Both the position numbers and the translations under genes were made by a program. A DNA stretch of 64,000 nt from Dichetophora obliterata (taxonomy: Eukaryota > Arthropoda > Insecta > Diptera > Sciomyzidae): NCBI GenBank assembly GCA_963920525.1, contig OY986438.1:97746171-97810170 (forward strand), read 5' to 3'. The notes under the pieces were generated by a model. It was not told the DNA's origin. It saw only the letters and a program-made list of their open reading frames with translations, and did not search any database. Each line of letters begins with the position of its first letter. The stretch's first letter is position 1. Positions 38,301 through 50,300 of this stretch are shown here, one piece after another.

Positions 38301-41300
38301 AAGAGAGATTAATGTTTTCCACATTAATTTTTAAGACAGTGGAGAGGAATGTTTCCACATTAATTTTTAACACAGCGGAGAGGAATGCTTCCCTTTAATG
38401 ACATGCTATGTAAAAATATAAATGGAATGTCCAACGGAAGGGAATGCTTCCTACATTCCATGGAATGTTTCCTGTTTATATCCGGGAATGTTTCCATTTC
38501 TTGGAGGGAAGTCCTTCGGTCCAAATTTTTCGCATTTTTCGCTCAACGCTCAACCGACGCTCAACGGACTTTTTAAAAAAAAAAATATTAATGAAAAAAG
38601 AAATTATCGTTAGTCATTTAGTTGGTAAAAAAACAAAAAAGTTAACGTTTTTTTAAAATTGCCTAAGTCCCCATGAGCGTACAATTCAAAAATGCCTGAA
38701 TTGCCTATTTTCTCGTAAAATTTAAAAAAAAAACTAAGTTCAGCAGATTCTTCGTGATTATTTCGTGATAAATGCACATGATAAACGCACGATTAAAAAA
38801 TGTTTTAATGGAAGAATGGTCAGACAAGTATAAAATGGTATAATCCTAAATGGTATAATATAATATCTAAGAAAACCTCAATTCTGCGTTTTTTATTGGT
38901 AAATTTGGAATAAAAATACAAGCTGACAAGAACTTAATTGATTTTCATATGCTTTTTTGTTGTTGAAGTACTAAAAAATAATGTTGAAGACTCTTGGAGG
39001 GATAGACCAGATTTTAAATTTTACAAGGATACATTATCAAATCACTGGAATCCTGCCCGCCTAGCTTTCTGGCTTTATAAATCGTAATCTCAATTTTTTG
39101 CAAAATAACCTAAGTATATATGAATTTTTTTTCAAAATTGACTAAGTCCGAATCTACATATCATACGCGCTTAAGTCCAACATTTAATCTGATATATTTC
39201 AAGTCCACGATGGTTTTCTTTTATGAATCTTCTGTGTTATGTTTTACACTGATATGCTGAAACGAATTAAATAATTTTCAGCAAAAAAATTCAGCGAATT
39301 TACAGAAATTTAAAAACCATAATTTCCCAAAAAAGATTTATGTGTGACTTAGGCGACTTTGAAAAGTATTGATTAAATATCTTAAAGGATAAAGAAGTGG
39401 AGAGTTCCAAAGAACACTCCTTTTCAGACCATAGATATATTATTTTTGACGTTGATGATTTTGCTATAAACAGCTTTCGCAATCTCAAAGAAGTGAACTG
39501 GGAACTTTACTTAGACACGTTAAAAACAGATCTCTCAACTGGACCATCAAGTCGTTCCTCCAGCAAACAATCGTCAGGCTTTCTAGTTTACTGTCTCACG
39601 AATTCCATTATTAGAGCTCTCGATATGGCGTGTACACTTAAACCACCAAAGGGGAAGCAAAAGCCGAAATAAGTCCAAAAAAACTCTTCAACAAGGCAAT
39701 AGATAGAATAGAAAGAATTCAAAAACGTTTTGTTCGGTTTGCTCTAAGGGGCTTAAGTGGAACTGACACTTTAAATCTTCCTCCTTATGAGGATCGTTTA
39801 AAACTATTAAAAATGCTGTTTAAATCCGCGTTTGGATTTCCGGAGGTTTTAGGTTTGAGCTCAAGCACATAAACTTGGACTACGAATATTTTAGTTTTTA
39901 CAAACAGCACTTAAACTGTTTGTGGAGAGTTAATACACTTTAAAACGTTTTGATACTAACTGGTTTCTTTATTAAGTTTTTCACCTTTTTATAAGCGAAA
40001 AACCATATTGATAAAAAATATAAAATCAAACAAAATTAACAAACTTATATATATTGCAGTGTGCGTACTGCAGTGTGCACAAAAACAACCTTGGCAATGA
40101 GTTGGTTTGTCAGCATATTTGACGAGCATATGAAAATAACAAAACAAAAGGGATCATATTTCCATGTGCTGTTTGGACATACAGTTGTTTGATTTAAAGC
40201 TTAAACTGCTTTTGTTTTTACTTTATGTTGTTGAGGTTACTCGCGTTCAAAGCCAAGGTTGTTTTTGAGGAAAATGCACTGTCTCAAAACCTTGAAATGC
40301 ACGATTCTCTGACCATGAAAATTGACTCTGCATAGTCAAAAAAACGTGCGAGTTCAGTGACTCTGAATCCGTACAAATGCCATCTTTAAATGAGAGAAGG
40401 AAGTCTTCTGATATCGTTTACTTACACCAACTCATAACTGGTGGGTTCGATTCACCGGAACTCCTAACTCTTATAAATTTTAACACTAACCGTAGAAGTA
40501 GTAGAAACGCTAACAAATTAATTTACTTACCTTTTAGTAGCACAAATTATATGGCTTGCTCCTTTAAATCGCATGAATACCTTTGTTAACAACTGTAGCT
40601 TTTTTGATGTTAACTTATCGAAAGGTCAACTCAAAAGTAGATTGAAAACTAATGTATGATTAGATCTATGTTAACGCATTGTTAGTTGTTATGTCTTGTG
40701 TTGTCCCTGAGCCAAACCCATATTATGGTGGGTAAATTTTTCTCACTTTGGATTGTTTTGGACCACTTTTATCTATGTATATCGTTGAGATATTTCAATG
40801 ATATTAAGTTGGTTCTTAAGATAGTCTAATGTGGAGAAAGTGCGAAAAAGCTGTAGTAGCTGAACTCTATTGTTATTGCATTTTAAGGCCACTAGATCCA
40901 TAGATACGTGGACGAACTATAAAGTGGATCCAAAAGAATACAAGAATGAATTGAGAAAAGCAGAAAGACAATCCTGGAGGATCTTTTGTTCCCTCCAATC
41001 CAATTCTCATGAAAAAGGAAGATGGTACTTGGACCACCAACAGTGTGGAATCTCTGAATGTTTTACTAGAAACCCACTTTCCGGAATGCACAGAGGTAAC
41101 AACGAGTATATATTATAAAAGATTTCACTCGTCGCTCGTTAGTTTTTACTCGCTGATATAAGCCATCCATCGACAGAACAGGATATTTTGACAAAACATT
41201 TATTTTATACTCCTTCAAAAGTGCGAGTTTGTTTACATTTTGTTTTCTATATTTTTATCATTTCAGCTGTGTGCCGCACAAAGATCGGTATTTCTTTAAT

Positions 41301-44300
41301 GTCTTCGCATGTTTCTTCCTGTTGAATATCTGAAGAAATATTGCAAATTTTATGAATGAAAATAAAATTTTACAGCTTCTTATTTGCATGTACATTAGGG
41401 TGGGGCGATTTGAACATCTTAATGGGCGCTTCGCGTTTCTGATTCTTGGGATTGTACTAAGCAATAAAGTCCACTAGACCATACTTCTACGGTGAAAATC
41501 GAGATTCCAGATTTTGACTTGCAGTTTTTTCTCAGACTTTTGTCACGTTTTTTTTTTTTGGAAATTTTGGATATTAAAAGTTACTTAATCTAAATAGCTC
41601 ATAATTAAAATTATGTATATATTATTATTTTTAAATAATTTACTAAGGGCAATAATCTGTATCACGAAGCAGCACACCAACGACAAGCAAGACACGAGAA
41701 GCAATAGAATTTCGTATAGAAAAAAGTATTGCTTCTCGTGTCTTGCTTGTCGTTGGTGTGCTGCTTCGTGATACAGATTAATGCCCTAAGTACATTAAAA
41801 AAGGAAAGAATTAGAGTTTATTTATTTATGATGCATATTTTTCATTGCATATATTTCGGCGACTTTTTAGATGATCGTCCTGGCAACATGTGTCAAGTTG
41901 CATTGTCGACGAATGGTTGTTGCAGAGCCTTTAGTATTTACTCTTGCAGATAAGATACCTGTACCTAAAACTTCATCAATTTCGTTGTCATGGTGCATTC
42001 TAGACAGCAGAATAACGTATTTGATATTCTTAGGCACGTAGGCTGCAATCGTCATATTCCTGCGAATACCGAAGATACTATTCTATCTTTCTCGATTCAA
42101 ACAACTTTGCGATGAATGATATTTTTTAAATGAATTATAAACTTTTCATTGTCTGTAGAGATCTGACGGCCTCCAGAAATATTAATTTCAATTTAAAATC
42201 ATTCTATATAATTTTGTATGATTTGAAAAATGGCTCTTTGACTTACGGGTCACGAACAGTATTCTATTAACAGCACTTTTAATGCTCGCTTAGCTAAAGC
42301 ATGAATGCATAACATAGCAACACCATCTCAGCCCCTCTTTTACTAAAGCTGTCGTTTCTAAATAGTAACTTATAATTGGAATATTATTTTCTGTAATTTT
42401 ATTAATTGAAATTATTGCTGGGAATGTCAAGCTTGAAGAAATTATTATTTAAGGTTCCGATACACGAACTTTAAAAAACTAAATAGGCCAAAACTCATAG
42501 AAAGCATGTATGTCTCAAGCATGCATCATGTCTGTGAAGCATGCTTAATTAAAACATATAGCAAGCATGCATCGAAAATAAAGGGTGGTTAAATTTTAAG
42601 GGATGATGTTGATTTTGAATAAAATACAAATTATTTAGGAAATTATTGTCATTTCTTTTTATTATGATAATATTGGTATGGTTCAATTATGAATGGAACA
42701 AAATATCGGCCAAATGGCCTCCGCGACCTCGGCGGCACACCTCCATCCTATAATCCAAATGTTCGATGACGCTGAGGCATAATTGAGGTTCTATGCCGTT
42801 AATGTGCCGAATTATCTCATCCCTTTAGCTCTTGAACTGTTGCTGACTTATCGACTTACACCTTTTCTTTCAAATAACCCCAAAGAAAGAAGTCCAACGG
42901 TGTCAAATCACATGATCTTGGCGGCCAATTGAGATCGCCACCACGTGAGATAACACGGCCATTGAATTTGTCGCGCAAAAGAGCCATTGTTTCGTTAGCT
43001 GTGTGGCAAGTGGCACCGTCCTGTAGAAACCACATATCGTCCACATCCATTTCTTCCAATTCAGGCCATAAAAAGTTCGTAATCATCTCACGATAGCGAA
43101 CACCATTCATAGTAACTGCCTGGCCGGCCTCATTTTGGAAAAAATACGGCCCGATGATGTCGCCAGCCCATAAACCGCACCAAACAGTCACTCTTTGTGG
43201 GTGCATTGGTTTTTCGACAATCACTCTTGGATTATCCTTCGCCCGAATACGGCAATACTGCTTATTGACGAATCCACTGAGGTGAAAATTTGCCTCATCA
43301 CTGAAGATGATTTTCTTCGAAAATTGATTATCCACTGTTGCCATTTCTTGGCACCATTCTGACCATTGACGACGCTTGAAATGGTCAAGAGGCTTTAGTT
43401 CTTGAGTCAATTGCACCTTGTAAGCGTGTAAATGCAAGTCTTTATGCATAATGTTCATCAACGGCGAGCGTGAGAGGTGCAATTGTTGGGCACGACGACG
43501 AGTTGAGGTGGACGGCTCTTCAGCCACACTATCGCGAAAAGCAGCAATATTTTCTGCAGTACGAGCTGTGCGAGCATGCTCGAGCTGTGTTTTCACATCT
43601 CCTACAGACCCGGTTTGCTCAAATTTTTCCACGATTTTTCCAATTGTACGCACATTTGGACGATTAAATTGACCGAAAAAATCACGAAGTTCACGATATG
43701 CATTTTGATTTGAACGTCCATTTTCATAATAAGCCTGAATAACTCTTACACGTTGCTCGATTGTGTATCTTTCCATGGTTCAAATTGAATTTGTTTGAAA
43801 TTGAGAAATGTCAAATGAAATGCAGAAAAAAAACTTGACTTTTAGGTGTGGTCACCCTTTATAAAAAACGCCAAACATATTGAAACTAAACAAAAATGTT
43901 TAACAAAAAGTCGAGGAAATACATTGAATTTCTTTTCAAGCAATCAATAAAGGCAATTGGATGTGTTAATATAGCTTTTTCACGCAAAGCTAACTGATGC
44001 TTATATCTGTCAAAGCTTTGATGACTGCAAAAAGTTAAAAGTTGATAAACTTCATCATGCATGCATGCTTTTGATGTGGGCTATTTCATAATAATATGTA
44101 TATGCAAACTCAAATGTCAGGTGTTTATGTGTTTTGGACTAATAAGTTTTTGAGTTTTAGTAAAAATAATATCAGCAGCTACTTTATAGTTTATTGTTAT
44201 TATCAACTCTATTGCAAGATTTCATACAAATTTTAACTTACCACTGACTTGATTTACAGCTTCAGGAATATGGCAACGAAAAACATGACATTGAAACAGA

Positions 44301-47300
44301 GCGTCACCGTGTAGCCAGGTAAATGCAAAGCAACCATGTTCCACACTTTCAGCAGGTCCACGAAAGTATAAAATAATGCTTTGAATTTCGTACGTCGCAA
44401 TAACAGTGTTGGATTCAGCATCATACAAGCTGTAAGTAGTATATTCCTTAAGTTATACACACCTTATAGAATAGAAAAAAGCAATGCCTACATTACAAGA
44501 CCCTCTGAGCAATTCGGTATACTAATTGAAATTTTAAGTCCCACCGAAGAAGCGCCATTGTTCAATTCACTCATTATGCGATACACATCAATTTCTGATT
44601 TGGGTGCATTAATGTTTGCCGCACCAAGATAAATAACACCCGAGAAGATGGTACAACCCTGATCAATGTCTGAAACTTGAATCAGTTTATTTAATTAGTT
44701 ACAAAAAAATCAATAATAATTGACATACCTTCCTCGTCAGTTTCACTTTTTTCCGGCTTCATATCATCCTGTTTCTCCACACCACCTATTGGGCTGGCAT
44801 CGATACAATCGTAAAACACAGAATGACCAACTTTATTATGTTCCGAGGAGGAAACATCGCTTTTTGGAGTTTGAATGGATTCCTGATTTTTTGGTAACGA
44901 TTTAGTTTTAGCCATTGCAGAATATTCGCTCTTATCTGGCACAACTAAAGCAGGACTTGATATACCAGTCAGAGGTAGAGTCAACGACTTCTGTGCTACT
45001 TTCTTAGAAGGTGTTGGAACTAAAATATCGAAGAAATTATATTTATTCTCACAAAATTAACAAAGCAAGAATACGCGTTGTTTGATTTTTATGAATTGAT
45101 TGAGTCGCAACGACGACCACAGCAATATATTAAGCTGGCTTTTGCTTAACAGCTGTTTTTCTATTGTTGCATTGTTTACAAATTTATATTGCTGATTTTA
45201 GATGTGCTGAGATTAATATTGTTGAATACATGTTGTTGATTTATATAATTAATGAAAATCTGGACATATTTTATTATGAGAAAAATTAAACGGTTTATTT
45301 TTTTCAATAAAATTAAGGTTTTGATAATAAAATAATATTTTGAATATTTTTTCTCTAATAAAATATATTTTGTGATGATTATTAGGAGAATATAGTTTTT
45401 GTTAATATTTGAAAAGAGTTCATAATATATTCAGCCCATCACTGAGTCCAGTCGTAATACGATATCGTAGAACCTACGAAAAAAGCATCACTGAGTTCAT
45501 TCGTAGTGCCATTCGTAAGATTTTAGAAGTAATTTGTTACGACGTGTTTTCATTGTCGGAAAAAATTTTTATTAAAATCCATACAGTAAAAGTGGTTATT
45601 CCTTCTGAATTTTATTTTAAAATGTTCTCCAACAGCTAAAACACGTCGTAAAAAAATACTTTAAAAATCTACGAATGACGCTACGAATGATACCTTTCAA
45701 TGGTACCTTTTTCGTAGAGACGGGACACACAAAGAAATTAAATAAATAAATTTAATTTAAGTTTTAAATAATGTATGCAAATTAATAAATTCCATAATTA
45801 ATCTTTTTCTTTGTTGATAGAAAGTGAAACTCCGTAATACGATGTCAGCGGAGGCAGTGGTGCATTAAGAAAAGTATTGAAAAAAAAACTATTTGAACGC
45901 TCGTTCTGTTTTCTTTTGTTTGACGTTCGTTTATCGCAGCTCGTGAGAAAATAGGTTTTTGTCAAGGCTACCTGATAAATTTTTGTATCATGGTAGCAAT
46001 AAACTCACGTTTCAGATTATGAAAAAATTTAAAAATAAACATGAATAAAAAATCAAACAAAAAAGCCTTTGAAAAAAAACGTTGCGAAGAAAGCATATTT
46101 AGAAAAAAAACATATATATATGTATACAAAAATGATAGAATAATAGATTGCGCAGATCGTAAAAATAATTGTCTACGATCTGCGCATTTCGTCCTGATAG
46201 CCTTACGGTATGAACTTACGATATGAGATTATTGTCAATTAATATAAACAAATATGAAACTAGTCTGTTTATTTATTTATTTATTTAAAGAAAATGTTCA
46301 CAAATAAGACAGAGTCTTTAAAATGCAGTAAGAATATAGATACATAACAAAATAGCAAGTGATAAACAACAAAAAAATAATTAAAAATTTAACTCAATAC
46401 ACCTCTACTAATTTGGGATAGCTACCTTGTCGTGGTGTAGGGGCTTAAATTGCAGCACAGCGGGCTATGACGACGGGAACCTCGGCTCCAGGGAGCCTTG
46501 GTTCCTGATAGGGCCACCCATGTCGTACAGGCTGTTGTGAGGCAATGAACTAAAACTTATCCCACCCTTAACTCCGGGGTCGAGGGAGCCCACCGAGTTT
46601 AAAGTTTGCAGCCAAGGGTATTCTGTGCTGTATTCTAGCGTATCCCCTCTCTGACCTGGCCGAACCAGAGAGAAAAACTGGCCTTACCATGGTATTGGGG
46701 CTCGCCATGGCCGACCTTTTCTTTCCCCTTTAACCTCATAGCCTCCCGCGCTGCTCCGGTGGCAAAGGGGGCGTAAGAAAAAGATGAATACAACCAACAA
46801 AACAAAAAACCAACCCGCAGTGCTAGGGGATAGCACAGAAGATGAACTGCTTGCCTCCAGTCAGGAGACAATCGTTGAAGGCACAGGGAGTACCAGCCAT
46901 AGTACACCTGGGCCTTCTAGTCAAACATTAATTACCACACCCGAGACCACCAGCCACAGTGGCTCGACAAAACCATCCACATCCTGCTCCAATGTGACCA
47001 CCAGCTATAGTGGTCCGAAGAGCAGGAAATCCCACGGCGCGCTACTGAAAGCGAAATATACCAAGGCTCTGTTCATTCTTGCCAAGATAGACAAGAATGC
47101 GGAGCAGGGTACGGTTCAAGAGCACGACGTGGAAGACAAACAAAAATGCGAGGCTACGATTGATGAGTACCTGAAGTACCAGGCTACTCAGCCTGATGAC
47201 GCAGCCAATTCAAAGCGAAATCGATCGCAAGACGTGATCGACAACGTTGCGAAGAGGGCAAAGGTCAGCGGCAAGTCAACAGTGGCTGAGCAACCGACAA

Positions 47301-50300
47301 CCAGCCAGCGCGCCTTTAGTGAGGTGGCCAGGGATCACCTACAGGTGGCGCTGATTGACGCGAACACAAACAGCCACAAGCGGATTTCGGAAGAGTGGGG
47401 CAACATCGAAGCAAAGTTGTCCGAGATGGTCATTGAACATCTTCTCGGCAACAAGGGTGGTGCGCTTCCATCTTTCGAATCTGCGGATGTAGTGCGAGGA
47501 TTCCGGGTCATCAAATGCGAGGATCAGTTCTCCAAAGAATTCCTAAGCGAGTGCGTCTCTAAGATCAGGGACGCATGGGACGGCTTAAGCCTTAAGCTAA
47601 TCCCGGCTAAGGATATTCCGAGAAGACCTCGTGCTCTCATTTGGTTGCCTAAGATGAAGCTTGAGAAAAGCAAGCTCATCGAAATCCTCCAACTGCAACC
47701 CAGACATTCCCATGAACGACTGGGCCGTCATCAAGACTGAGGACCCCCAGCGTAACAGTATGACCTTCCTACTGCTTATCTCAGACGAGTGCCTGGGTGC
47801 TCTGGAGAAAGCGGGCAACACCCTTAGGTTTGGCATCCGTCGTGCCAAACTAAAGATCTTTAAAGACCCATCCGCGGAAGAAGGCGTCAGCGTCGATGAT
47901 ATCTTCGATTCCCTTACAATCGAGGATCCGACGGTGCCTTCCACGCAGCAGCCACAACAACCACCAGCCACGTAATGCCACTATCGGTAATACAGGTTAA
48001 CCTGCAGCACGCCAGATGTGCTGCTGATAATCTGGCCATCCTCATGATGGAGGATGGTATCGACGTGGCCATTATACAGGAACCCTGGGTCAGAGACTCA
48101 GCAGTAAAAGGGTTCCAGAACAACCACTACAACATCTACTACAAGAGAACAGCAGGTAAACCAAGAACTTGCATTGTAGCCAAAAAGCACATACACTTAT
48201 TTCTTCTCCCTAACCTTAGCTCTTCAGACCTGACAGTTGTCAAACTGGAGGGCGCCAACAATCTATTCATAGCCTCAGCCTATATGGGCCACGACAGGGA
48301 AGCTCCTCCAGACGAGGTGAAGCGGTTAGTGGCTACGGCAATGCTGGACAACACCACCACAATTTTGGGCTGCGATGCCAATGCGAGACACACACTATGG
48401 GACAGCTCTGAGATAAACACTAGAGGTGAGTTTTTATTCGACTTTATAATTAACTCTAACTTAAACATATGCAATAAAGGAAATACACCTACTTTCACCT
48501 TTCCAAGTACTGACAACTTCACAGGTTGGAGTGAGGTCTTGGATATTACCCTTCTATCAGAAAACGAGTCTCTAATAGTAGTCAATTGGAGAGTTTCGAG
48601 CAAAAGTTCCTTCTCGGATCACAGCTTGATCCTCTTTGATTTGAGTCTTGAAACAGGGGCCCCTCTTCCATTTCGTAACCCCAAACGTACTGACTGGGCC
48701 AAATTTGCCAAAGTGGCTCGCCCAAAAATACGTTCTTTAGCCTACAAGCAAATCTCAACTGCGGAGGAGTTAGACTCTTCCGTGGAGGCCCTAGAGCAAA
48801 CCATGCAGGTTGCCTTTAGAGTCTCATGTCCCATTAGCAGGGGCAAGAAGAAATCTCTTCCTTCGTGGTGGAGCAAAGATTTATCCGACCTTAGGAAAAG
48901 GGTTAGGAAAACTTTCAACTCGTGTCACAGACAGTGTCTTTGGCAACCATACAGAGACATCCTCAAAACCTACAAGAAAGCAATTCGAGACGCGAAAAAG
49001 CATTCTTGGCAGGAATACACCCAATCGATCGACAATATAAAAGAATCGGCAAGACTAAGCAAAATTCTATCCAAAGAAAGCACCAGTCCATCTTTCATTC
49101 GGAAAGACGATGGTACGTGGACAGAATCTACCAATGAATCCCTGGAACACTTACTCAACACACACTTTCCCGGCTGCAGGAGCAACTGCAATGAGAACTT
49201 AGGTATAGAATCACCTGAGGCAACTGCGGCGGTTCCGACTGGCTCCTTTATCTCAATGGAAAGGGTTATCTGGGCCTTAAGCAGCTTCTCTTCATACAAA
49301 TCCCCAGGTCCCGATGGCATACTTCTAATAATGTTGCAGAAACTACAAGATGTAGCTGCACCTATTCTACTCTCTATCTTCACTAAGTGTCTTTGCCTTA
49401 ACTACACTCCAAGGAGCTGGAGAAGAGTTAAGGTAATATTTATACCCAAAGCTGGGAGGAGAGGTCACGAATCAGCCAAGGATTTTAGACCAATAAGCCT
49501 CACATCATTCGCACTGAAAACCCTAGAGCGTGTACTGGATATTCATCTCAGGGACGTTCTAAAGGGAGCTAACATATCCAACGCCCAACACGCATACCTC
49601 AAGGGCAGATCCACAGATACCGCCCTACACGAGGTTATTACCACTATTGAAAGATCAATATACTTTAAACAATACACTCTTGCAGCCTTCTTAGACATTG
49701 AAGGGGCTTTTAACAATATTCATACTAGGGCCATTTTTGATTCTCTTACCAACCTTGGCGTACAAGCAACGGTGAGAAACTGGATAGTCTCAATGCTCAG
49801 AAACAGAATAATCCAGGCAGACCTGGGTGGCTGCCAACTCACAAGATTAGTCAGTAGGGGTCCTCCGCAAGGAGGAGTAATCTCCCCCCTACTCTGGCTC
49901 ATCGCCATGAATGAATTTCTTAATACACTAAATTGCAATGGGGTCAAAGTGGTGGCTTATGCGGATGACGTGGTTGTTATGGTGTCAGGACTGTTCCCCT
50001 CTACGCTCAGTGAGCTAATGGAGGTTGCTTTAGGAAAACTCAGTGTCTGGGCTGCCAGGTGCGGCCTAGGAGTTAACCCTAGCAAGACGGAACTGATGTT
50101 ATTCACCACAAAAACCAAAGCGCCACAATTTGTCCTTCCAAAGCTCAATAACCAACCTCTTACACTATCCAGTAGCGCAAAATACCTAGGTGTCATTCTG
50201 GATCCTAAGCTAAGCTGGAAAACTAACATCGAACAAAGGGTCAAGAAGGCCTGTATAGCCTTCTACGCCTGCAAAAAAACCTTTGGTAGAAAATGGGGTC

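Larger units (their letters stand above)
37590..41110 (+). mobile_element. LOA/I-group LINE relic, interrupted
   Basis: Three plus-strand pieces correspond, in order, to the endonuclease-to-RT linker of the complete LOA-type element at 46.4-51.7 kb. 37805-38060 has [19 protein letters not shown] against [18 protein letters not shown]. 39394-39672 has [12 protein letters not shown] against [12 protein letters not shown]. 40886-41100 has KAERQSWR and, one frame over, [13 protein letters not shown]. Between the first two pieces lies about 1.3 kb of other DNA, and between the last two a LINE copy. All pieces carry stops or shifts. Confidence 0.7.

Noticed and set aside
38400..38510. Heat-shock element array
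   Set aside because: The GAA and TTC blocks are three bases apart, not two, in the repeated word.
44493..44500. GTAATG as the donor of RabGAP exon 3
   Set aside because: It leaves phase 0 and runs into a stop in exon 4; GTAGGC five bases later gives the conserved SEGLVI-LYD join.
48280..48603. Minus-strand frames within the LOA ORF2
   Set aside because: They are shadows of a real 1200-codon ORF on the other strand.
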